A stretch of 64,000 nucleotides of DNA from positions 304,396-368,395 of the forward strand of contig NZ_BNBY01000008.1 of NCBI RefSeq assembly GCF_014656195.1, given 5' to 3'. The DNA comes from Kitasatospora xanthocidica. Its GTDB lineage: Bacteria; Actinomycetota; Actinomycetes; Streptomycetales; Streptomycetaceae. Both the position numbers and the translations under genes were made by a program. This document shows positions 42,748 through 49,395 of this stretch, piece after piece; the stretch's first letter is position 1; the number at the start of each line of letters is the position of its first letter. A model generated the notes under the pieces. That model saw only the letters and a list, made by a program, of their open reading frames with translations, ran no database searches and was not told the DNA's origin.

Positions 42748-43596
42748 CTACGGGTGCGGCGGTGGGGTGTCCGGGGGGCGGGCGGTGGCGAAGGCTCGGC
42801 GGGCGGGGCTGTCGGGTGGGGCGAGGAAAGCGAAGACGTGGCGGCCCTCCTCGGGGAGGGGGAGCACGGTGTAGTCCAGGACCCCGGTGGCCAGGTCGGG
42901 GTGGCGGATGTGGAGGCGGCCGGGGCGGGGTGGGGCGGCCCGGTGGCGGTCCCAGAGGGCGGCGAAGGCGGGGCTGTCGTCGGACAGCCGCCGGACCAGT
43001 GCGAGGAGGGCGCGGTCGCGGGGCCGGTCGGCGTGGTGGGCGCGCAGCGAGGCGACCAGGTCGGCCCCGATCGAGCCGTCGGCGGCGACGTTGCCCTCGG
43101 AGCGGTCCCGGTGCGGGCAGCAGAACACCTGCCAGAGCAGGTTGCGTTCGTGCGGCGGCCGCCGGTCCGGCCGGGCCATCAGCAGGGCCGCGGCGGGGTT
43201 CCAGGCCAGCAGGTCGAAGGTGGGGCCGGTGACGAAGGCCGGGGCGGCGTCCAGGGTGTCCAGCAGGGCGAGGGTGGTCGCCGGGAGGGCCGGGGGTTCG
43301 GCGGGCGGCGGAGCCGGTCGGCCCTGCCGGGCGGCCAGGCGGTGCAGGTAGGCGCGTTCGGGCCCGGCGAGCTGCAGGGCCTCGGCGAGGCCGTCGAGGA
43401 CGGGTCCGGTGGGTACCCGCTGGCGGCCCTGCTCCAGGCGCGCGTAGTAGTCGGCGGAGATCCCGGCGCGGGCGGCGACCTCCTCGCGGCGCAGCCCGGG
43501 TGTACGGCGGCGCCCGGCGGTCGGCAGGCCCGCGTCGGCGGGCACGAGTCGGGCGCGGCGGGCGCGCAGGAAGGCGCCCAGCGGTGTCTCGGGCAT
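42748..43596 (-). CDS. XRE-family regulator with MmyB-like ligand domain
   Basis: A 282-residue regulator. HTH near residues 10-70 (RRTPGLRREEVAARAGISADYYARLEQGR), then an MmyB-like PAS-type ligand-binding domain (ALLDTLDAAPAFVTGPTFDLLAWNPAAALLM; later NVAADGSIGADLVASLRA and DLATGVLDYTVLPLPEEGRHVFAF). Such regulators usually control a divergent oxidoreductase gene; here an SDR starts 119 bases away. Confidence 0.92.
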   Translation of the reverse strand: MPETPLGAFLRARRARLVPADAGLPTAGRRRTPGLRREEVAARAGISADYYARLEQGRQRVPTGPVLDGLAEALQLAGPERAYLHRLAARQGRPAPPPAEPPALPATTLALLDTLDAAPAFVTGPTFDLLAWNPAAALLMARPDRRPPHERNLLWQVFCCPHRDRSEGNVAADGSIGADLVASLRAHHADRPRDRALLALVRRLSDDSPAFAALWDRHRAAPPRPGRLHIRHPDLATGVLDYTVLPLPEEGRHVFAFLAPPDSPARRAFATARPPDTPPPHP

Positions 43597-43628
43597 GCGC
43601 GCCACGCTGCCACAGCCGGGCCGGATCA

Positions 43629-43670
43629 AGCCAGGACCTGGCTGTCCCCGGCAGGCCGTTCCCGGGGAAC
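43629..43670. promoter_or_regulatory. Two dyads between the XRE and SDR genes
   Basis: AGCCAGG-A-CCTGGCT (43629-43643) and GTTCCC-G-GGGAAC (43658-43670) are perfect inverted repeats in the shared promoter region; likely operators for the XRE regulator. Confidence 0.55.
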
Positions 43671-43715
43671 GCCCGGCCGCTGGTGGGCCGCCGGCCGCGG
43701 CGGCAGGCTCGCCGC

Positions 43716-44489
43716 ATGGGACTTCTCGACGACAAGGTCACGATCGTCACCGGGGCCGGCCGTGGCATCGGCGCGGCCGCCGCCCGGCTGTTCGCCCGGG
43801 AGGGCGCGCTGCTGGTGCTCGCCGCCCGCTCCGCGCCCGAGGTGGAGGCGCTGGCCACCGAGCTGACCGCCACCGGTGCCGAGGCGGTGGCGGTCGCCGC
43901 CGACCTGACCACCGCCGCCGGTGCCGAACGTACGGTGGCCGCCGCGCTGGAGGCCTTCGGCCGGCTGGACGCGGCCTTCGACAACGCGGGCAACGGTGCG
44001 GTGCCCGTCCCGCTCGCCGAGCGTTCGGAGGCGGAGTGGGACGACGCCCACGCGCTCAACCTGCGGGGCAGCTGGCTCTGCCTGCGAGCCCAGCTGCGGG
44101 TGATGGCGGCGGCCGGGCGCGGTGGCGCGGTGGTGCTCAACTCCGGGGTGGGCGCCCTGGTCGGGGGATTCGGCGACGGCGCCCAGCAGGCCGCCAAGCA
44201 CGGCCTGACCGGCCTGGTCAAGGCGGCCACCGCCGACTACGCCCGGTACGGTATCCGGGTCAACGCCGTCGCGCCCGGGGTGGTGCGCACCCCGGGGACG
44301 GAGCCGTTCTTCGCGGCGGGCCCGGAGTTCGGCGCGCTGGTGGAGCGGTCCACCCCGCTGGGCCGGGCGGGTGCGGACGTGGAGGTGGCCGAGGCGGCGG
44401 CCTGGCTGCTGAGCGACCGGGCGTCGTACGTCGCGGGGGTGACGCTGCCGGTGGACGGGGGGATCGCGGCCACCCGCCGCTTCGACTGA
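43716..44489 (+). CDS. SDR-family oxidoreductase lacking the catalytic tyrosine
   Basis: A 257-residue SDR: VTIVTGAGRGIGAAAARLFA, NNAG-equivalent DNAGNGAVP, NSGVGALVGG (catalytic Ser), and PVDGG near the end. At the YxxxK position the sequence is GAQQAAKHGL, so the catalytic tyrosine is glutamine while the lysine remains. It may be a non-catalytic sensor or use another base. Divergent from the XRE regulator; convergent with the glycosylase gene. Confidence 0.85.
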   Translation: MGLLDDKVTIVTGAGRGIGAAAARLFAREGALLVLAARSAPEVEALATELTATGAEAVAVAADLTTAAGAERTVAAALEAFGRLDAAFDNAGNGAVPVPLAERSEAEWDDAHALNLRGSWLCLRAQLRVMAAAGRGGAVVLNSGVGALVGGFGDGAQQAAKHGLTGLVKAATADYARYGIRVNAVAPGVVRTPGTEPFFAAGPEFGALVERSTPLGRAGADVEVAEAAAWLLSDRASYVAGVTLPVDGGIAATRRFD

Positions 44490-44506
44490 AGTCGGCCGAG
44501 GGCCGG

Positions 44507-45295
44507 CTACCGGGGGCTGAGCCCCGCCGAGCGGGCCGCGTCGCGAAGCAGGGCGTGGAGCATCGTGGTGGTCAGGCGGCCGGTGTTCGTGTTGCGCGGG
44601 CTGACGTGGTAGCAGCCGTAGAGCCGCAGCGGGGGGCCGCCGTCGTGGGCGGGGAGGACGGCCGAGGCGGCGTGGCCGAAGGCGGGGCGGGGGCGGGGTA
44701 CCTGCCAGCCGGCGTCCGCGATCACCGGGAGCAGGGCCTGCCAGGCGAAGCCGCCGAGGGCGACCACGGTCCGTACGGTGGGGCGCAGCAGCCGCAGTTC
44801 GCGGGTGATCCAGGGTCGGCAGGTGTCGCGTTCGGCGGTGCTGGGCTTGTTGTCGGGCGGGGCGCAGCGGACCGGGTCGGTGATCCGTACGCCGTACAGT
44901 TCCAGGCCGTCGCCGTGGCGGACGGATTCGGGGCGGTTGGCGAGCCCGAGGTCGTGGAGGGCCGCGTAGAGCAGGTCGCCGGAGGGGTCGCCGGTGAAGA
45001 TCCGGCCGGTGCGGTTGGCGCCGTGGGCGGCGGGGGCGAGACCGACCAGGACGAGCGGGGCGTCGGGCGGGCCGAAACCGGGGATCGGCCGGGCCCAGTA
45101 GTCCCAGTCCTGGTAGGCGCGGCGCTTGGTGCGGGCGGTCTCCTCGCGCCATTCGACGAGGCGGGGGCAGGCCCGGCAGCCGGTGACCACGCGGTCCAGT
45201 GCGGCGAGTCCGTCGGCGCGGGCGGCGGCCGCGGCGGGGTGGCGGGGGTCGCCGGGGTCGTCGGCGGGGGACTGCGGGGCGGCCACGGTCGGCAT
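44507..45295 (-). CDS. Uracil-DNA glycosylase, family 5 (UDGb)
   Basis: A 262-residue iron-sulfur glycosylase. CRACPRLVEWRE gives the first two cluster cysteines, RCAPPDNKP and DTCRPW supply the others. The active-site motif is GLAPAAHGANRTGRIFTGD (A-P-A-x-G, family 5, lacking the polar residue of other families) and the second is CYHVSPRNTNTGRLT. It removes uracil and hypoxanthine from DNA. Confidence 0.93.
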   Translation of the reverse strand: MPTVAAPQSPADDPGDPRHPAAAAARADGLAALDRVVTGCRACPRLVEWREETARTKRRAYQDWDYWARPIPGFGPPDAPLVLVGLAPAAHGANRTGRIFTGDPSGDLLYAALHDLGLANRPESVRHGDGLELYGVRITDPVRCAPPDNKPSTAERDTCRPWITRELRLLRPTVRTVVALGGFAWQALLPVIADAGWQVPRPRPAFGHAASAVLPAHDGGPPLRLYGCYHVSPRNTNTGRLTTTMLHALLRDAARSAGLSPR

Positions 45296-45476
45296 GGCCC
45301 GATCCTAGGGCCCTGGGGGTGTCCCGGGCGTCGGGGATTTCGTGCCGTTCTGTTCCGGTTCGACCCGGTCGTGGCCGGGCAGACGTAGCGTGGAGGCGGT
45401 TGCTCCGGCGGCCCCCGGCCCGGCGGGCCGGTGGTGGCCGGGCGCGCCGGTGCGTGCGGGCCGCGAGGAGGCCGCG

Positions 45477-46490
45477 ATGATCGTCGATGCGGTGCTGGGG
45501 GCGCTCGGGGGGCTGGCCGGGCTGGGGGCGCTGTGGGCGGCCATGAGCCTCAGGGTGGTCCAGCAGTTCCAGAAGGGCGTGGTGTTCCGCTTCGGGAAGG
45601 TGCGGGACGAGGTGCGCGAGCCCGGGCTGGTGGCGCTGATGCCGGTCGCGGACCGGCTGCGCAGGGTGAACGTGCAGATCGTGACGATGCCGATCCCGGC
45701 ACAGGAGGGCATCACCCGGGACAACGTCACGGTGCGGGTGGACGCGGTGGTCTACTTCCGGGTGGAGGACCCGGTGAAGGCGACGGTCAACGTGCAGGAC
45801 TACAACTTCGCGATCTCCCAGGTCGCGCAGACCTCGCTGCGGTCGATCATCGGCAAGAGCGAGCTGGACGACCTGCTGGCCAACCGCGAACCGATCAACC
45901 AGGGGCTGGAGTTGATGATCGACAGCCCGGCCCTCGGGTGGGGCATCGAGATCGACCGGGTGGAGATCAAGGACGTCGCGCTGCCGGAGTCGATGAAGCG
46001 CTCGATCGCCAGGCAGGCCGAGGCCGAGCGGGAGCGGCGCGCGCGGATCATCACCGCGGACGGTGAGTTCCAGGCTTCGTCGCGGCTGTCGGAGGCCGCG
46101 GCGGTGATGAGCGCGACCCCGGCCGCGCTGCAGCTGCGGCTGCTGCAGACCGTGGTGGAGGTGGCGGCGGAGAAGAACTCGACGCTGGTGCTGCCCTTCC
46201 CGGTGGAGCTGCTGCGCTTCCTGGACAGCGCGACCGAGGTCCAGCAGCGGAACCTGCTGGCGGCCGCGGCGGTCGCCGCCGGGGCGAAGGCCGTGGAGGA
46301 GGCGGTGGAGAGCGGGGAGATCCCCGGAGAGGAAATCGACCAGGAGCCGCCCCGGCACGAACTGCCGCCCTTGGAGGAATTGTTGGGGCAGACGCCGCTG
46401 GACGGGCCGGGCTCGCCGGGCTCGTCGGACTCGCCGGACGGACGGGCCGAGCGCGGGGCGGCGGGCGCTCCGGCCGACGCGGAGCGCTGA
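45477..46490 (+). CDS. SPFH/band 7 (slipin-type) membrane protein
   Basis: A 337-residue stomatin-like protein: one N-terminal membrane segment (IVDAVLGALGGLAGLGALWAA), the SPFH domain (VVQQFQKGVVFRFGKV...VRVDAVVYFRVEDPVKA...LRSIIGKSELDDLL), a charged coiled coil (RSIARQAEAERERRARII) and an Ala-rich, acidic tail. Such proteins scaffold membrane microdomains. ATG 45477 follows GAGGAG. A CBS gene follows. Confidence 0.92.
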   Translation: MIVDAVLGALGGLAGLGALWAAMSLRVVQQFQKGVVFRFGKVRDEVREPGLVALMPVADRLRRVNVQIVTMPIPAQEGITRDNVTVRVDAVVYFRVEDPVKATVNVQDYNFAISQVAQTSLRSIIGKSELDDLLANREPINQGLELMIDSPALGWGIEIDRVEIKDVALPESMKRSIARQAEAERERRARIITADGEFQASSRLSEAAAVMSATPAALQLRLLQTVVEVAAEKNSTLVLPFPVELLRFLDSATEVQQRNLLAAAAVAAGAKAVEEAVESGEIPGEEIDQEPPRHELPPLEELLGQTPLDGPGSPGSSDSPDGRAERGAAGAPADAER

Positions 46491-46562
46491 GCGGCCGCCC
46501 GGTGGCGTGGGGCACCGGCCCGGCTCAGGATGGACAGAGGAAGCCAGGTCAGGAGGCGGACC

Positions 46563-47012
46563 ATGACCAGAGCCAGCGACATCATGCACCCGGGCGCGGA
46601 GTGCATCCGCGAGCACGAGACGCTCGCCGCCGCCGCCCGGATCATGCGGGAACGCGACGTGGGCGCCCTGCCCATCTGCGGGCCGGGCGACAAGCTGCTG
46701 GGCATCGTGACCGACCGCGACATCGTGCTGCGCTGCGTCGCCGAGGGCCGTGACCCGGCGTCGGTGACGGCGGGCGAGCTGGCCCAGGGGCGGCCGATGA
46801 CGGTGGAGGCCGACGAGGACTGCGAGCAGGTGCTGCGGGTGATGGAGCAGTACCAGGTGCGCAGGCTGCCGGTGATCAACCACCCCGAGCACAAGCTGGT
46901 CGGCATGATCAGTGAGGCGGACATCGCGCGCGGCCTGCCGCAGACCAGGCTGGCCGAGTTCGTGTCGGCGGTCTGCGCGGAGGAGGCGCCGGCGAAGGCC
47001 GACGTGAGCTGA
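46563..47012 (+). CDS. CBS-domain protein
   Basis: A 149-residue stand-alone pair of CBS domains (ASDIMHPGAECIREHETLAAAARIM...GIVTDRDIVLRCVAEG; PMTVEADEDCEQVLRVMEQYQVRRLPVI...GMISEADIARGLP). It should bind an adenosine nucleotide. AGGAGG stands eight bases before the ATG. Possibly expressed with the SPFH gene. Confidence 0.92.
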   Translation: MTRASDIMHPGAECIREHETLAAAARIMRERDVGALPICGPGDKLLGIVTDRDIVLRCVAEGRDPASVTAGELAQGRPMTVEADEDCEQVLRVMEQYQVRRLPVINHPEHKLVGMISEADIARGLPQTRLAEFVSAVCAEEAPAKADVS

Positions 47013-47035
47013 GTCCGCACGCACGCACGTGGTCC

Positions 47036-47066
47036 GTGGCCCCCGCCCCCGCCGGGCGGGGGCCAC
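47036..47066. terminator. Terminator hairpin between convergent genes
   Basis: GTGGCCCCCGCC / GGCGGGGGCCAC, a 12-bp perfect stem with a seven-base loop, after the CBS gene and before the thioesterase stop. Confidence 0.75.
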
Positions 47067-47104
47067 GACCGCGCGGCGGGGGCGGGGGGCGCGGGCGGCC
47101 CCGG

Positions 47105-47515
47105 TCACCCCAGGGCGTAGACGGTGGTGGCGTGGGCGGCGGGCTCCTCGGCGCCCTCGGGGGTGAGGGTGATGTCGAGGAAGGCGATCCGGCGGCCGAG
47201 CTTGGTGATCCGGGCGTGCACCAGGACGTCCTGGGCGAGGACCGCGCGCTGGAAGGTGGTGGACTGCTGGACGGTGGTCATCGGGCCGAAGCCGCCGCGG
47301 GCCGCCGAGAGGGCGATCACGCAGGCCGTGTCGGCGGCGGCCATCAGGGCCTGGCCGGAGAGTCCGCCGCCCTCCCGGGCGAGCCGGTCGGACCAGGGCA
47401 GGCGCAGGACGGCGTGCTGTTCGCCGGTCTCGACGGCGGCCAGCCCGAGAGCCTGCACCCAGGGGGCGAAGTGGTCGGCCAGGAGCTTGTCCGCCTCGGC
47501 GGTGGTGAGGGTCAT
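47105..47515 (-). CDS. PaaI-family (hotdog) thioesterase
   Basis: A 136-residue hotdog-fold protein: VETGEQHAVLRLPWSDRLAREGGGLSGQALMAAADTACVIAL, with the GG-LSG..L..AADTA helix typical of PaaI, then VQQSTTFQRAVLAQDVLVHARI. It probably hydrolyses aromatic or short acyl-CoA. It lies 32 bases after the TetR gene and is likely co-transcribed. Confidence 0.88.
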   Translation of the reverse strand: MTLTTAEADKLLADHFAPWVQALGLAAVETGEQHAVLRLPWSDRLAREGGGLSGQALMAAADTACVIALSAARGGFGPMTTVQQSTTFQRAVLAQDVLVHARITKLGRRIAFLDITLTPEGAEEPAAHATTVYALG

Positions 47516-47547
47516 CGCGCCATTGTGGCCGGGGTGTTGGCGCGGTG

Positions 47548-48174
47548 TCAGGAGCTCGGCGCGGCCAGGGTGTCGAGGTGGCGGCGGAGCACCGCGCGCA
47601 GCTCGTCCGGGCCGACCAGGGCGGGGTGCTGGACGGCTTGCAGGGTGAGGCCGTCCAGCAGGGCGGAGAGCCGGCGGGTCTCGATGTCGAGGTCCAGCCC
47701 GGGGGCGAGGCCGCCGGCGCGGACGGCTTCGGCCAGGACGCGTCGGACCAGCGCGTCCAGGCCGGTCTGCATCTCGGCGGCGCGGGGCCGGAGTTCGGGG
47801 CGGGTGCGGGCGGCGGTGACGAAGGAGAGCCAGAGCGCGGACTCCTCCCGGCGCGCGGTGTCCAGCGGGAGGATCTCGGCGAGCAGGCGCGTGGTCTGTT
47901 CGCGGCGGTCGGTGCCGGGGGCCGGGGCCGGGTCGAGCAGGGTGTGGGCGTGGGCGCGGATGCGGGTGTCGATCCGGCGGGCCAGCTCCTGCATCGCGAA
48001 GATCATCAACTCGGAGCCGCCGGCGAAGTAGTGCCGCACCGAGCCGATCGCGAGCCCGGCCTCCTCGGCGACGTTGCGCAGCGAGGCGTGTTCCAGGCCC
48101 TCCCGGGCCGCGACGCGCAGCACGGCGTCGGCGACGGCCTGGCGGCGTTCCACGGGGTCGACGATCTTCGGCAT
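47548..48174 (-). CDS. TetR-family transcriptional regulator
   Basis: A 208-residue repressor: HTH in the first 50 residues (AVLRVAAREGLEHASLRNVAEEAGLAIGSVRHYFAG), then a helical C-terminal ligand domain of the TetR_C type (LDALVRRVLAEAVRAGGLAPGLDLDIETRRLSALLDGL). It is divergent from a DUF1453 gene over a region with two matching operator sites, so it probably represses both directions. Confidence 0.94.
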   Translation of the reverse strand: MPKIVDPVERRQAVADAVLRVAAREGLEHASLRNVAEEAGLAIGSVRHYFAGGSELMIFAMQELARRIDTRIRAHAHTLLDPAPAPGTDRREQTTRLLAEILPLDTARREESALWLSFVTAARTRPELRPRAAEMQTGLDALVRRVLAEAVRAGGLAPGLDLDIETRRLSALLDGLTLQAVQHPALVGPDELRAVLRRHLDTLAAPSS

Positions 48175-48184
48175 GTTGCCGTTA

Positions 48185-48227
48185 TAGCACGGGTGAGCTA
48201 AATTGCTGATTTAGCACAGTCGAGCTA
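48185..48227. promoter_or_regulatory. Two TetR operators, TAGCAC-N4-GAGCTA
   Basis: The 16-bp sites are TAGCACGGGTGAGCTA (48185-48200) and TAGCACAGTCGAGCTA (48212-48227), 27 bases apart. They are nested in a larger AT-rich dyad, TTATAGC..GCTATAA (48182-48230), with GCTAAAT-N5-ATTTAGC at its centre. All lie between the TetR ATG and the divergent gene. Confidence 0.75.
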
Positions 48228-48245
48228 TAAAAATCGGGGGCAGGA

Positions 48246-48758
48246 ATGAGCAGCTGGGTGTACGTGACGCTGGTCGTCGCCGTGATCGTCGTGGTGGTGG
48301 TCCGCAGGCTGCGCGGGGAACCGCTGAACGTCCGCGACCTCTGCGCTCCGCCGGTGGTGCTCACCGGCCTCGGCCTGTGGGCGCTGTGGCAGCGGCACGG
48401 TCTCGGCGCGGGCGACTACGCCTGGGTGGCCGCGGGTGCCGTGCTCGGCGTCGCACTGGGCGTGGCGCGCGGCACCACCATCCGGGTCTACGAGCGCGAG
48501 GGGGTGCTGTGGCAGCGCTACACCGGCCGGACCTTCCTGGTGGCGGCGGTCTCGCTGGCGGTGATGGCCGGATTCGCCGCGCTCGCCGGGCGCAACGGCC
48601 TGGCTCCGGACGCCCGCCCGGTCCAGCTGTCGATCGGGGTCGGCTTCCTGGGGGAGGCGCTGGTGGTCGGCCTGCGCGGGCTCGCCTCGGGCGTCCCGTT
48701 CGCCCCCGAGCGGCCGGTTGCCGGCTCGTCGTTCGGGTTGGACCGATTCCGGCGGTAA
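48246..48758 (+). CDS. DUF1453-like integral membrane protein
   Basis: A 170-residue protein with about four helices (WVYVTLVVAVIVVVVVRRLRGEPLN; YAWVAAGAVLGVALGVARG; FLVAAVSLAVMAGFAALAG). The RRLRGEPLNVRDL and G-x-x-R-G-x-T-x-x-RVYER-G segments fit the DUF1453/CcdC-like family. Function unknown. The TetR operators sit directly before its ATG, so it is the probable target. Confidence 0.75.
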   Translation: MSSWVYVTLVVAVIVVVVVRRLRGEPLNVRDLCAPPVVLTGLGLWALWQRHGLGAGDYAWVAAGAVLGVALGVARGTTIRVYEREGVLWQRYTGRTFLVAAVSLAVMAGFAALAGRNGLAPDARPVQLSIGVGFLGEALVVGLRGLASGVPFAPERPVAGSSFGLDRFRR

Positions 48759-48798
48759 CTTTGGTTGTCAAAGGCGGATGCGGTAACTATGGTTGTCA
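48752..48798 (+). repeat. 28-bp spaced direct repeat GCGGTAACTwTGGTTGTCA
   Basis: Two 19-base copies (48752-48770 and 48780-48798) differ at one base. The first contains the TAA stop of the DUF1453 gene; the second ends two bases before the next ATG. Each holds AAC-N4-GTT, a possible half-operator pair. Confidence 0.75.
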
Positions 48799-48800
48799 CC

Positions 48801-49307
48801 ATGACGACCGTGGAGATCACCCATGAGGAGCGGGCGGAGCTGGCCAAGGCCCTCCTCGGCGCGCTCGACCCCCTCGCCGTCGCCGTCCGCACCCGGGCGA
48901 CGGGCCTGCCCGAGGAGCGGATCTGGCACGCGGAGCCGGCCGAGGTCGCTCTCTCCGTCCTGTCCGCCTGGAAGCTGGTGGACACCGAGGTCAAGCGGCT
49001 CACCGCGATCGCGGCCGCCACCGCCGGCTCCTACGGCGCCAGCTACGAACAGCTGGGCGCCGCCTGGGGCATCACCCGGCAGGGCGCGCGGAAGAAGTGG
49101 CCGGAGGCGGTCAGCCGCCCGGCGGGGCGCCCCGGCTCACTCGAACTGTTCGGTGGAACCGCCGAGTTGACCTCGGACGGGGCCGAAGGCGGCTGGCGCT
49201 GGACGGCCACGGGTGCGGACGGGGAACGCGGCGGGTCCACCACCGGCCATCCGACCCGGGAGGAGGCGGCGGCGCACGCCGGGGCCTTCCTCGCCGGGCA
49301 CGCGTAA
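48801..49307 (+). CDS. HTH-containing protein of unknown function
   Basis: A 168-residue protein. A likely helix-turn-helix is seen at SYGASYEQLGAAWGITRQGARKKWPEAV (about 78-105). The N-terminal 70 residues are helical; the C-terminal 60 are strand-like (GGWRWTATGADGERGGST). It may be a regulator controlling itself through the repeats before its start. ATG 48801 is chosen; ATG 48789 is inside the repeat. No ribosome site, so possibly leaderless. Confidence 0.62.
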   Translation: MTTVEITHEERAELAKALLGALDPLAVAVRTRATGLPEERIWHAEPAEVALSVLSAWKLVDTEVKRLTAIAAATAGSYGASYEQLGAAWGITRQGARKKWPEAVSRPAGRPGSLELFGGTAELTSDGAEGGWRWTATGADGERGGSTTGHPTREEAAAHAGAFLAGHA

Positions 49308-49380
49308 CCCGGGCCGCGTAACTTGGGCCCGCGTAACTCGGGCCCGCGCAGCCCGGGCACGCGTAACGTCGGAGCGCGTG
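49301..49380. repeat. 15-bp tandem repeat CGCGTAACNCGGGCC
   Basis: About five and a half units start at 49301 (which contains the HTH gene's stop TAA), 49315, 49330, 49345, 49360 and 49375. They fill the gap before the convergent oxidoreductase gene. Confidence 0.8.
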
Positions 49381-49395
49381 ACCGGGCCCGCCCGC

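Noticed and set aside
45350-45372. GGTTCGACCC resembling a tRNA T-loop
   Set aside because: No acceptor, D or anticodon arms could be drawn around it; it lies just before the SPFH gene and is a chance match.
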